A stretch of 64,000 nucleotides of DNA from positions 124,001-188,000 of the forward strand of contig NW_027476191.1 in NCBI RefSeq assembly GCF_051020955.1. The letters run 5' to 3'. Origin of the DNA: Megalopta genalis. Lineage: Eukaryota > Arthropoda > Insecta > Hymenoptera > Halictidae. The notes under the pieces were generated by a model. It saw nothing but the letters and a program-made list of their open reading frames with translations. It searched no databases and had not been told where the DNA came from. Both the position numbers and the translations under genes were made by a program. Of this stretch, positions 36,304-47,550 are shown piece after piece. Within the stretch, counting starts at the first letter, position 1, and each line of letters starts with the position of its first letter.

Positions 36304-36546
36304 ATAGTCACACCAGCCGTAATTTATTGATTGATTAAACCACATTTTTCAGACATATTCTTTAACTTTATTCTATTTAAGGCCTTGGTTAACATGTCCG
36401 CTGGCATCTGGTCTGTGGGACAATATCTGTAGTCGACAATTTCTTGATTCATCAACTCCTTTATGAAGTGAAACTTCGTGTCGATATGTTTTGTCCTGTG
36501 GCTGAATTTCTTATTAAATGTGAGCTTAAGGCAGCTCTGATTGTCC

Positions 36547-38402
36547 TCATATATAATCTTTTTTTTTAATGTCCCCTAAAAAGTCTTTCAGCAATCGATC
36601 TATCCATATGCCTTCTTGTGTTGCCTCAGCTAGAGCGATGTATTCAGCTTTTGTTGAAGATAAAGCAACACATGTCTGCTTCCGACAGCCCCAACTTATA
36701 GATGATTCGAAATACTGAAACAAATAACCACTATTTGATTTTCTATCGGTGCGATTTTCAGCCCAGTCTGCATCAGCAAAACCGATGAGCCCCTTCTGTC
36801 CATCTGCTTGGCATAGCCTCAGTTCATAGTCTTTTGTTCCTTTAAGATATCTAAGAACTCTTTTTGCCTCTAGCCAATCATGAGCTGTGGGTTGCTTATT
36901 ATGCTGACTCAATATCGTCACGCTTGCTGCTATATCTGGCCTCATGTTGACGGCTAAATATAATAATGCACCAATTAATTGCTGATATCTCTCACTGTTA
37001 GGCATTGGTGTCGTATCATCTCTTGATTTTACATATCCTGGATCTAGAGGAATGTTCGATGTTTTTGCTTCCTGTAAACCAAATCTGTCAATTAATGTTT
37101 CTATATATTTAGTTTGCTTTATGCAATAAAATCCTTGATTATTCTTTCTAATTTCGATGCCTAGATAATGCTTTAAAATTCCAAGATCTGTGAGATGAAA
37201 CTTCTTTTTTAAAAATTCAGCAACTTCATTTATTTTATTGGTATCCTTGGATGCAGTTAAGAAATCATCAACATAAATAATCAAGTAGATAATTTCTGTT
37301 TTATTTCTTTTCGTGTACAAGCATGAATCCGTGTTGCTTTGTACAAATCCAAATTTCTTGAGCCAATCATCTAATTGGTCATTCCACACCTTCGCTCCCT
37401 GCTTTAGTCCGTAAATGCCCTTCCTCAATTTACATACGTGGTCCTCTTTTCCTGAAATAATATAACCTTCGGGTTGCTTCATGTAAATTGTTTCTTTCAG
37501 TTCTCCATTGAGGAATGCTGTTTTGGCATCGAAGTGTTTCATGGTCGTGTTTTTTATACCTCCTATTGTTAAAAGGGTCCTGAAAGTAGTTTGTCTTACC
37601 ACTGGAGCAAAAACTTCGTCATAATCGGTGCCATATTTCTGTGAAAATCCTCGTGCAACGAGCCTTGCTTTATATCGCTCGACATTTCCATCAGCGTTTC
37701 GCTTTCTTTTAAAAACCCATTTACAAGTAACAATGACCCTGTCCTTTGGTTTTGGCACGATCTCCCATGTGCCATTTTCCTTTAATGAGTCGATCTCTTC
37801 GTCCATAGCCTTCTTCCAATAGTTTTTTTGGATCCAGCTAAAGCCCCCATTATGCTCCTTGGTTCATTATCTTCAGCTTTCAACATGTTTAATGTAGCCA
37901 TGTATCGGTCTGGCGGTACACCCCTATTTGATCTCTCGGAACGTCTGCATTGATCAAGTTGAGTTTCATAATCAATCTGTCCACTGTATGTAGTATCGGT
38001 CTCATCGATAGATTCAATACTTGATTGCGTATCTGATGCTTCTGATTCTTCTTGGTGATGTTGTACTTGTTGTATCTCTTTATGAAAATCTGTATTTTCT
38101 GAAAGAATTACTTCATCACAAGCTGTATGAGTTGGAGATTCTTTTTCGGTTATTTTATCGAGAAAAGTTACATCTCGACTGGTTTTCACTCGATTTGTCT
38201 TTAAATCTAAAAGCCTATATGCTTTAGATTCTTCCGAGTAACCAACGAATGTATATTTCTCGGCCTTATCATCCAACTTTTTTCTTCGTTCTTTATGCAC
38301 AAGAACATATGCATCGCAACCAAAAATATGTAAGTTGCTTACATCGGGCTTCTTTGAGTACCATAACTCATATGGGGTTTTTTCTTTTGCATTTGTCGGC
38401 AA
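36547..38402 (-). pseudogene. copia pol: integrase C-terminus, reverse transcriptase, RNase H
   Basis: 37782-38402 holds the integrase C-terminal part (PYELWYSKKPDVSNLHIFGC). 36547-37806 in another frame holds the copia reverse transcriptase: WKWVFKRK-like start with KARLVARGFSQKYGTDY, then KLRKGIYGLKQG and the YVDD active site (about 37280), followed by RNase H with LSSTKAEYIALAEA. This enzyme would copy the element's RNA inside particles. The frames do not join, so a frameshift lies near 37800. Confidence 0.9.
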
Positions 38403-39668
38403 TCTGTTTTGTTTACAGCTTCACCCCAATATTTTTTTTCGAGATTTGCATCGAGTAGCATGCACCGTGCCATTTCAATCAATGATCCGTTTTTTCTTTC
38501 TGCTACTCCATTTTGCTGTGGTGAATAAGGAGCCGTACACTGCATCTCGATGCCTTAATTGTTTAAATACATCGTTAAGTTCTCATTGATGTATTCCCTT
38601 CCTCGATCAGATCGTATTATTTTCGGCTTCCTTTCAAACTGCGTCTTTACCGTCTCAATAAACTGTTTCATGAAGGACGCGGCTTCATTCTTTTGACTCA
38701 TAAAATAAACTGTCGTATACTTGGAATAATCATCTATCAGAGTCAATAAATACCTTTTCTGACCTGGCGTTACTGTCTGCATAGGTCCACAAACATCTGT
38801 ATGTATTAAATCTAATACTGCACGTGATTTATTGCTGGATTCTTTGGGAAAAGGTTGACGTGCCATTTTTCCATTTATACAGCATTCACAATATTCCCTT
38901 TATCCACAGTCTCTTACCTGGATACCTGTGGCTAATCCTTTTGTCGCCAAATCCTTAATTGCACTTAGCTCTCGGTGCCCGAAGCGCCTGTGCCACACAT
39001 GTTGGCAATTGTCCCCATGCTTCGTTTTTATGGCTTCATTTGCTGCGCAGGCCCTTTCAGCTGTTTGTACCTGGTATAATTCCGGGGAAAGCCTTGCTAT
39101 TGCCTGTAATTCCCCATTTTTGGTTATCTGGCACTCATTTTCTTCAAATACAAGTTTATAGCCTTTTTTGTCAACTTTTTCACCGACAATAAATTAGACC
39201 GTAGGCCCGGTACGTACAGGACATCGCGCACATTTATTTCAAAGATTTTTCCGTTAATAACTGCACACTTTATGACACCTGAACCGATGCCTTTCACTTC
39301 AGCGATATTTTCATCGTGGCGAGCCGTACATTGCCCTTTTTCTTCGGATCTATATGAATGAAAAAATCCATGGTTTTTACCATATGACTCGTAGCACCCG
39401 AGTCGACAAACCATATATTTTCTTTATTTTCTGCAGCTTTCACACGGAAACACGTTTCACCAGATATTTTTTCATCTTTCACTAAAATGCAGTAATCTTG
39501 AGAATGATTCTCTGAATTTTCATGTGACACTTTATTTGCTTTCTCTTGTTTCTTCTGCCAAGCCTTGTATTTTATGCATTCAGATTTGGAATGCCCAGGT
39601 TTCTTACAGAAAAAGCAACTCTTCTTGTTCTGCGTCGCACTTTCATTTCCTTTATGTATTGTCTTCAT
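38339..39668 (-). pseudogene. copia zinc knuckle, protease and integrase core, frameshifted
   Basis: 39294-39668 contains the CCHC knuckle CFFCKKPGHSKSEC and the protease motif FVDSGATSHM. 39124-39414 holds the pre-integrase region. 38555-38866 holds the integrase core with HTDVCGPM (D), DDYSKY and SDRGREY (D). 38339-38545 holds NGVAERKN (E). Successive pieces lie in different frames, and a stop separates the last two. Confidence 0.88.
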
Positions 39669-39906
39669 GGCTGTATCGTTACACCGCTAACTCTCTTTTA
39701 CGTCTTTAGCTCCACGGCGACTTTTGTACTCGTCGATCAGCTTACTCTTCACGAATTGAGATGTTAAGTCCTTTTCAGGCCTACTCTCTAATGCTGTGAC
39801 AAAGTGTATCGTATGACTCCGGAAGACTTCCTAGTAATACTGCCGCGATGAGCTAATCTGGCAAATCTAGCCCAAGTGCTGTCAACTGGTTTATGTTATT
39901 TGACAT

Positions 39907-40281
39907 TCAAGTGATATGCGCCTCCATATCACCGTCTTCTTTTAGCACAGCTCTACATATTCGTTTGAGCAACAATACCTTGCTTGTCAATGTTGCATTT
40001 TGGTGGTATCCTTTAAATGCGTCCCATGTCTCTCGTGCTGTCTTGGCGTTCCTTATGTGCAACAGCTGATCGTCTTCTGCGAGAAGTCCGATCGTTGCAC
40101 GTGCCTGATCATCCTTTTGAGACCATGCTGCATCCACCGGCGTAGGCATTTCTTCCATGAATTGAACAACTTCCCACAATTTTTCTTTAATCAGCAGGAG
40201 TTCCACCTTATAACTCCATACTGCGTAATTTTCTCCGTTGAACTTCTGGATGGCAAATCGAAATCCTGTACCGTCTGCCAT
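39907..40281 (-). pseudogene. copia gag N-terminal part
   Basis: Starts MADGTGFRFAIQKFNGENYAVW, typical of copia gag (DUF4219/UBN2-like), and stops at 39907 (GDMEAHIT). In intact relatives gag continues into the zinc knuckle, which here begins in another frame after about 240 bp. The start codon is 116 bp from the 5' LTR. Confidence 0.85.
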
Positions 40282-40380
40282 TGTAGAATAAACTTTATCA
40301 CTTCACCTTTTCTTCACGAAAAAAAATTGGTTGTTTCACACTTTTTTGTATTATCCTTATTACACTTTATTCACACTAGA

Positions 40381-40396
40381 GACTGGGCCCATAACC
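40381..40396 (-). promoter_or_regulatory. copia primer binding site (initiator-Met tRNA internal fragment type)
   Basis: Read on the minus strand, the bases next to the 5' LTR are GGTTATGGGCCCAGTC, as in Drosophila copia, which is primed by an internal fragment of initiator methionine tRNA. Confidence 0.8.
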
Positions 40397-40737
40397 TGTT
40401 GGAATTTGCTAATTGTTTATTTACTATTAATGCAATACAAATATGATACAGTGTTTAATAAAGCATCTAGCGGATTTAAAATGTACTTTGTGTGAAGAAA
40501 AGTGACTGTATGTGAAGTCGCGAAGATACTGTCTGAGAGATCGTCACCTAGGCTGACGAACGACAGTGCAGTTCTATGGGAAGTAGTTTCTCGCACTGGA
40601 ACGTGCAGTCCTTTTATACTATTCCTTCAGAAGGTCGGGCTTGTACCTGCATTTATGAACCTCGGGGATGTACCTTTATTTATTGCCCCTGTAGACATGT
40701 GTGTGTATATGTGTGAGTATCATTGTATATACCAACA
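40397..40737 (-). repeat. 5' LTR of the copia element
   Basis: 341 bp, TGTTGG...CCAACA in + orientation. It matches 35923-36303 with scattered substitutions and without the GT expansion. Confidence 0.92.
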
Positions 40738-41431
40738 ATACCTATCTGAGATTAAAAGTCATTAAAATAATAACAGCAATAATATTAAACTAGTATAATC
40801 ATTTTCATTTTTCATTTTTGTAGTATTGTCAGTGATGATTGGAACGATTTCGCATTCTAGTCTCTATTTTACAAATGTTCCATGTAAATAATTAGATATT
40901 GTCATAGCCATTCGATTTTCTGTTAATTTGAATATTTCAATCGGACACGATTTCATTTCAAAATTCGGAATTGTGAAAAAGGCATCAGTGTTTCTGTTCG
41001 TCCATAGTTATACGTACATCCTTAGCTGTTAGTAATTCCTTCTTCACATCGTTCTTTTCTTTTCCACATTTTTCATACAGGAGTTTCTATAAAGTTTTTA
41101 GGGTCAAGGTACGTACTTCATTAATTGTCTGAAACCCTTATCGGTGATATTATATTTGATAATTCCGTCCAAGAATCAAATTATTCAGAGCAAGTGTAAA
41201 ATTGAAGCGGTTCAAATTACGGCGACAGCGAGTTTCGAGTGTTGACGTTCGAGTTACATAAATTACTCACATGATTTTGAATACATTGTTTCACTCAATC
41301 GCAGCTCGTCTCACTCACCGTGTCAACTGTAAACAAATGAACGAGACGAAACAAAAGTTACTACTACGAGACGAGATAAAAGTGTATTCAGGTACAGTTA
41401 GAAAATTATTTAAGAGAAACATTTCAGAAAG

Positions 41432-41662
41432 CTAGATCCATTCATCTATTGGAAAGATATTGTAAAAAAATACAGCAAAATATTTGCGTTTGCCAAAAAA
41501 TATTTTTGAATACTGCCTACTTCAGTGCCGGCAGAACACGTGTTCTCTAAAACTGAAGAATTGATTTATAAAAAGAGAAATTGGCTAAAAGATAATAGAG
41601 TTAATAAAATATTATTTTTTAGTAGTTGTATTAATCTCTACTTTATAAATCTTCGTTTTTAA
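41432..41662 (+). pseudogene. hAT transposase C-terminal dimerisation domain
   Basis: Frame containing DPFIYWKD, then TSVPAEHVFSKTEELIYKKR and WLKDNRVNKILFF, the conserved hAT dimerisation signature (usually ...TSVPSERVFS...RRN.L....V..L.FL). One in-frame TGA at 41507. The rest of the transposase (RNase-H-like core) is not recognisable upstream. It lies between the inverted subterminal repeats, supporting the hAT assignment of the whole segment. Confidence 0.8.
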
Positions 41663-42299
41663 TAAACAAATAAAAATTATTAAATAAGTCATGTGTTATT
41701 GAATACTACTACCTCATAGATGTAGGTAATTACCATACAGAAATACGGTTTCATGGTGAATATAAAACAGAATTTTATTATAGTAGGACATATTCTTTAT
41801 TGTAAACTTCCGATCATCAATAACAGATTCTAATTCAATAAAAATTGTAATCTGAATTAGTTGTATAGTTTAAAGATGAAAATGAAGACTTTAGTATAAT
41901 ATTATTGCTATTATTATTTTAATAATTTTTAATATCTGAGATATATAAATATTTCAGTGAATTCTCAAATGGTTATTCAATATTTCGAAAGATATATAAG
42001 GGGGATAAAATTTATCACAGATTGTCTCAAACGAGTACCGTTACCTAAGTAAAATGTCAAACAGGTATCGATACTTCCGTAAGGTATTAAACAGGTGTCG
42101 ATACTTTACCAACATCTTTGATACTATTCGGATTGCTATCGATACGTATCGATTTGGTATCGATTCGATTACAAATGTGTCCAACATTTCAGGCCATATA
42201 TGTACACTGCTGAACAAAGTGATACTTAATTATCACTTTGAAATTAAAAAAAAAACATAAAAATGAAATCAAATTGCGCAATTCGTTTAAGTTTTAGTA

Positions 42300-43240
42300 A
42301 TGTGTGGACAGTCCTTCACGTTAGTAGGTATGCTAGTAATCGCCTTGGGAGGGGAAAGTCCTCGCCCCCACCCGCGGCTGTGTCAGCAGATTTGCTTGCG
42401 CAGATCGGCTCCCTGATCAATGCCAAATTGATATCGTTCAGGAGAGAGCTGGTTCCGCGGTGCAGACCTCCCCTCTGTCGATGGACAGGAAAAGGGGGGA
42501 AAGGGCAGCAGTACGGGAAGGCTGTGGCCGCTAAGGCGGCCCAGGCACAGCTCACTCAACCGCGGGCCGCCCCTGCCGTTGCGCCACCCTCCACCACATC
42601 TCAAACTGAGGTGTGGTCTCAAGTAGTTGGCCGGAAGGCTAAAACGGCGGCTGCCGCCGTTAAACCTGCGGCAGCTGCCAAAGCTGCACCGTCCGGGAGG
42701 GCGGCCAAGCGGGTGGCACCGGCGGCCCCCAATAGGGCTCCCCTGCCGCCGCATCTGCCCCGCACGGCTGCCATCACAATGACAGTGCGGCCGGCGGGGC
42801 GATGACGTATGCTGAGGCGGTGACCACTGCCAGGTCCACAGTGGACCTGGCAGAAATTGACATCGCCTCATTGAAGCTCAGGAGGGCGGTGTCGTAATAT
42901 TGGTGGTCCCCGGCGCGACTGCTGTTTTGGGTGCGGCAGTCAGGACCACAAAGTGGCTGGCTGCACTGCAAAGCCAAATTTCCCGCTTTGTGCGGGCGTA
43001 GGCAAGTTGGCCGGCCACCGCCTCCATGGCCGGGCGTACCCCGCCACCGCGAGACGCAGCAGGCGTAGCAGGGGAGGAAGGCCACGGTGGTCAACGCGGC
43101 GGCCAACGTGGCAAACAAAAAGAATTCGGCACCTAAGGATGCCACCGTCGCGCCCGCGGGGGCGGGTGGGGCTAATAAAACCACAGACGCCACCGCTCCC
43201 GCGGCCGCGATGGATATCGAGACAAATGAGTAATAGGGCC
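42300..43240 (+). pseudogene. R1-like non-LTR retrotransposon ORF1 remnant
   Basis: Abrupt change to GC-rich sequence. 42330-42805 encodes a Lys/Ala/Pro-rich gag-like protein (TEVWSQVVGRKAKTAAAAVK), followed in another frame by TYAEAVTTARSTVDLAEIDI. This fits the ORF1 of R1-clade elements, whose zinc knuckles would follow; here that part is scrambled by shifts. ORF1 would bind the element RNA. Confidence 0.65.
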
Positions 43241-45790
43241 TAGTGGCCCTATTATTCAGGCCAACCTGAACCGCTCGGCCAGGGCACAAGACCTTTTTGT
43301 GCAATTCCTGGCCGTGCGGGGTGCCGGGTTGGCCGTAGCGGCGGAGCCGTACAGATTCCCCGACCATCCACATTGGATAGGGGACTCGAGCGGCTCCGCC
43401 GCTATAATATGGGCAGGCCGGCCGGGGTCCCCGGCGTGCTCGGTTATCGAGCGCGGCCAGGGATAACTGGCCGTTGACTGGGGCGGCACCGCGATTGTGG
43501 CTATCTACGCACCTCCGAGATGGTCCCTCGAGGAATTCGAACAGTATCTGGACGGGGTGGGGAGATGCGTCCCCCGGTGCCAACCTCGTCCGGTGCTGGT
43601 CCTGGGGGACATCAACGCCAAGTCTTCAGCTTGGGGTTCCCCCAGGATAGACCCGCGGGGCCGGGAAGTGCTTGATTGGGCGGCGGGACTCGAGCTCCGT
43701 CTTTTAAACACGGGCTCGATCCATCCCCCCCGGCCGCGCGCCGTATTACGGGGTGGAGGGTGGCACAGCAGGTCGAGACACTGTCTGACCATAGATACAT
43801 TGTTCTCGGCCTCTCCGCAGCCCCATCGACACCCCGACGTCGTCCCGCTGATGAGGGATCGCCTCCACCGCGATGGGCGCTGAAGCGCCTCGACCAGGAC
43901 GCTCTGATGGCGGCAGTCAATGTCGTGGCCTGGCCAGCCACACCGGCCGAGCCAGTCGACGGGACAGGCGAAGCCCATTGATTCCGGGGTACAATGACGT
44001 CGGTTTGCGACGACGCCATGCCCCGGGCGAAGCTCTTCCCGAGGAAGGCGGTGTACTTGTGGTCGCGCGCGATAGCGGATTTACGCAAAGAGTGCGTCCG
44101 CGCGCGACGCCAGTAAGCCCGCACCCGTCGACGACGACGTTCCGACGCGGAGCTGGCTATCCAGCTGTATGGGCGATGCAGGGAGAAGGTGATCGCCCTG
44201 CAGCTGGCCATCAGGCGGGCAAAAGACCAGGCCTGGCGCGACCTTGGCGATGGGACGGTTACGTCCTCGGGCGCCCCCTGTGACGGAGAGACTGGATCCG
44301 GGGATGCTAGGGCGGGTCGTGGACGTCTTATTTCCCGTCAGCGGGGAGGCGTCCCGGCCGGACCCTGAGCCAGGGGAAGTACAGTGGTCCCCGGATCTGG
44401 AGGTCGCGGCGGTGGAAATGGTCAGGGTAGTTAAATGGCTCCGGGGCAAAAATAGGGCCCCGGGGCCGGTCGGTATCCCTGGCCGGGTCTGGTTGCTCGC
44501 CTTGTGCGTCCTGGGCGAGAGGATAAAAAGCCTCTACTCCGGGCTCCTGAGGTCAGGGACGTTCTCGGACCTCTGGAGAGAAAGTCGGATGGTCCTCTTA
44601 AGGAAGGAAGGGAGGCCTGCGGATTCTCCCTCCGCGTACCGGCCCATTTGTCTCCTGGACGAGGCGGGCAAGATCTTTGAGAAGATTATTGTTGCCCGTC
44701 TCGCCAGGCACCTGTCCCGCAATGGCCCCGATCTGGCGGACAGCCAGTTCGGCTTCCGGGAGGGGCGGTCGACGGTCGACGCAATCGACCGTCTAAAGTC
44801 CCTGACGGACAATGCCGTGGCACGGGACGAGGTGTGCTTGGCAGTGTCCATTGAAATCGTCAATGCGTCCAACACACTGCCCTGGTCCGCCATTAGGGAG
44901 GCTCTGGTTGAGGACCTGGTGCCTCCCTATCTGAGGCGGGTGATCGGGGCCTACCTGCGGGACAGATGGGTAGAATACCCGGGCCGGTACGGGATGATTC
45001 GGAGGGAAGTGGACCGCGGGGTCCCACAGGGGACCGTGTTAGGACTACTGCTGTGGGATCTGGGATATAACGCGGTCCTGGAGAAGGCCTCCCTGCCCGA
45101 CGGTGTCACCCTTGTCTGCTACGCAGATGATACGTTGGTGGTCACCGTCGGGGACACCTTCGAGAGGACCATTCGACAAGCGGGATAGCGCAGGAGAAAG
45201 CCGAAGCCGTCTGGTTTCACGGACGGCCTCAGTTCGCGGCCACCGGCCAGATCGTGGATCCGGGTTGGAGTAGCTTTCGTCGAGGTGAAGTCCGAGATCA
45301 AGTATCTCGGATTGATCCTCTACAGCCACTGGAGGTTCGGGGCGCATTTCGGCCGCCTCTTCCCCCGAGTTCAGAGGGCGGCGGCGTCGTTAGGCCGCCT
45401 GTTGCCCAATCTCGGGGGACCGGGTGATATGGTGCGCCGCCTATACCTAGGCGTGGCGCGGTCCATGGCCTTATACGGCTCCCCTATTTGGGCGCCGTAC
45501 GCGAGAGCAAGGCGGCGCAACACTATGTTGTTGCGAAATGGCACTTCGCCTTATAAGAGGGGGGTGTTGCAGGGGCCCTGGGCACCTCTTTGTGCTGTCG
45601 CCGAGACGTGGCGGTGCGGGGCGCGGCCCCCCGCACCTACAAATTAACATCATGATTTGAGGAGGGAGAACTCATCTCCCCCCTCCGGGATGCGGCCGCT
45701 CAGCCCCTTTTCCATCTTGGTGGCCGGCCAGGCGAGGGGAGCTGCGGTAGTGTTCTTAAGGGCCCGGGTCGCCGCACACTATGACGACCC
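43240..45790 (+). pseudogene. R1-like non-LTR retrotransposon ORF2 (endonuclease + reverse transcriptase)
   Basis: Pieces in several frames. The apurinic-type endonuclease includes IVAIYAPPRWSLEEFEQYL and VLGDINAKSSAWGS, followed by LSDHRYIVL. The reverse transcriptase (44244-45188) includes NRAPGPVGIP, ADSPSAYRPICLLDEAGKIF, FGFREGRSTVDAI, GVPQGTVLG and CYADDTLV. The palm motif reads SIEIVNASNTLPW where an Asp is expected in place of the first Glu, so a catalytic residue is lost as well. The C-terminal part continues as IKYLGLILYSHWRFG (45285-45647). The 3' end fades out near 45790 without a poly(A) tail. Confidence 0.85.
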
Positions 45791-45884
45791 ACACATAGAA
45801 GAAAACCATATACGTATATTAGTTTTAGAGGTTTCTATCGACCAAAACTGACGCTTTAATATCGAAGTATGCAGTTCACAAGTG

Positions 45885-46512
45885 GAAAATTTAGATTCCG
45901 GAAAGACTAAACGACTGGGCTTCGGATGTAGAAATATCCGTTTTGCAGTTATTGCGGAGATATTTGCAATATTCGGCCAGAGTGGTGTCAATCTCACGAG
46001 CATGACGTCATAAGATGGCCGCCGCTAACAGTTTTTCGTAAATATCGAGAGATATAGAGCTCGAATCGAAAATGCACAACCGAAGCCCAGTAGATAAGGC
46101 ACGTACAAAGGCAATGGAGTGTATTTTCAGTTGATTTTTTAGTTAATTAAGACACAGGAGTAGTTGGTAGGAATTGTATCCGAAACACCAACTCGAGCTT
46201 CCGACATTTCTCACTACTAGCGTCACAGTTCTCTTCCAACCAACAAGCTGCACCACAGCGAGCTTGCCGGTATAGTTACTTACAGTGGATAATACCGATC
46301 GACACAAATTACATAGTTTTATACTTCCATTCCAAATATTTTGACCATTACTAGACCAGGGGAAGGTGGCGTGCGGGGCAGTCGTGAGCGGCGCGGCAGT
46401 TCCAGCAAGAACGCTCGTCGAATATTGTAAATATCTCAACAATAATAAAGAAATGGTCATTTCTACAACCGAAGCCCAACAGCTTAGACTTTTCTGAATC
46501 GAGATGTCCAAC
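45885..46512. repeat. Foldback (inverted-repeat) element
   Basis: 45890-45980 and 46422-46512 are inverted copies at roughly 75% identity by eye (core GGGCTTCGG.TGTAGAAAT / ATTTCTACA.CCGAAGCCC), separated by about 440 bp. A third CCGAAGCCCA lies at about 46082. It has no coding potential, so it is a MITE-like or foldback repeat. Confidence 0.55.
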
Positions 46513-47550
46513 TCCCGAACTGTTCACTGGAATATTGGCACGTCCATCTTGGTTGATACGAACAGTTGTCACGAAGTTAGGGTGGATTGGTGTTTATTTC
46601 ATCTTGTTTATTAATTTATTATCAAAATAAAAATGGATTAAATTCTGTGTTAGTGCTCGTGGTGCTCCTTGTGAGTGTCGAGCTTTGTAGAAGTTTGCAC
46701 GTGGTGTGCCGTCCAAGTAATATGGTTTTTCTGTGTCTTGTGAGTCCCTTATGGTCTCGTGTGTGGTGAGTCCCTTGTGGCCTCGTGTGTAGTGAACCGT
46801 TGGTGCTGACGAGGTTCTTCTCCTGACTGGGTTGTCTTGTCTCTACTCTTGTCTGTCCCTCTTGTCTGTCCCGTTAGTCTGTTCGTCTTGTCTGTTCCGC
46901 TAGTCTGTCTTGTCTTGTCTGTCCCGCTTGTCTGTTCCGCTAGTCTGTTTTGTCTGTTTTCTAGAGGACCGGAGTCATGCCTAATATCACCTCGGTCCTC
47001 CCTACTTCTCTTAACCTAGGGTGGGCGGCAAGGAATTACGGTCCAATCACTGCAATCCCAAATCCAGTGAGACTGCCCCAAAACGGTGGGCCGGGAGTTA
47101 GGAGGGACAGTGGCAAAATAACTCCTGCTAGACATCCCGCGTTGATGGGCCTACGTGCCCGAACAATGCCAGACCCAACCGTAATTGACTGGACCGTAAT
47201 CAAGGACCAGGAGACGTTATGACGGTGCCGCACGTGCCCGGGAACGGCCCGGGACAGACCCATACCGTCCGGGTACCCAAGCACATGGCCCCTGCCATAA
47301 ATCCTGGCCACTTGGCCGTAACATTCTGGGACTCTAACAATTTTAAGTAATCGGGTTGGTGATGTAGGAATTTTAATATTGATTGGTATTATTTCTATTT
47401 ATGGTTCTTGACATTTATTATTGTATAGGTTAAGATTTTTATGTATATAGTTCGTTTATTTAAAAAAGTGAGGGTGATGGAGCAATTCGGAAGTAAAATA
47501 AATAACAGGAATGATAAAAATTATGTTTTATTCATAAGAATGAATTAAAA
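46513..47550. other. Non-coding DNA with a pyrimidine minisatellite
   Basis: 46838-46960 is an imperfect repeat of CTTGTCTGTCCCG/CTAGTCTGTTCCG units. 47000-47340 is GC-moderate sequence of retroelement-like composition (ends ...AACATTCTGGGACTCTAAC) that I could not assign. Confidence 0.45.

Larger units (their letters stand above)
35923..40737 (-). mobile_element. Ty1/copia LTR retrotransposon, reverse orientation
   Basis: Bounded by LTRs that begin TGTTGGAATTTGC; the right LTR ends CCAACA. A perfect 5-bp target duplication ATACC flanks it (35918-35922 and 40738-40742). Genes read leftward: gag, protease, integrase, reverse transcriptase, RNase H, the copia order. At least five frame changes or stops make it inactive. 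Confidence 0.95.
35800..42190 (+). mobile_element. hAT transposon fossil, host of a nested copia element
   Basis: The left part (about 35805-35922) and right part (about 42000-42185) carry mutually inverted copies of a subterminal pattern. On the left, AAAGTATCGATACCCATTTG is followed by ATACCTTACAAAAGTATTGATACC. On the right the complement reads AAAGTATCGACACCTGTTTA, then ATACCTTACGGAAGTATCGATACC. Near the right end lies a hAT dimerisation-domain remnant. The copia element occupies 35923-40737 inside it. The outer ends are approximate; no convincing 8-bp target duplication was found. Confidence 0.65.

Noticed and set aside
36028..36338. Cys-Val repeat frame in the copia LTR
   Set aside because: Product of the (GT)n microsatellite.
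35818..42180. Exact 8-bp hAT target-site duplication
   Set aside because: Flanks such as ACTGTGCC and AATGTGTC are similar but not identical, and the TIR boundary is uncertain, so no duplication is claimed.
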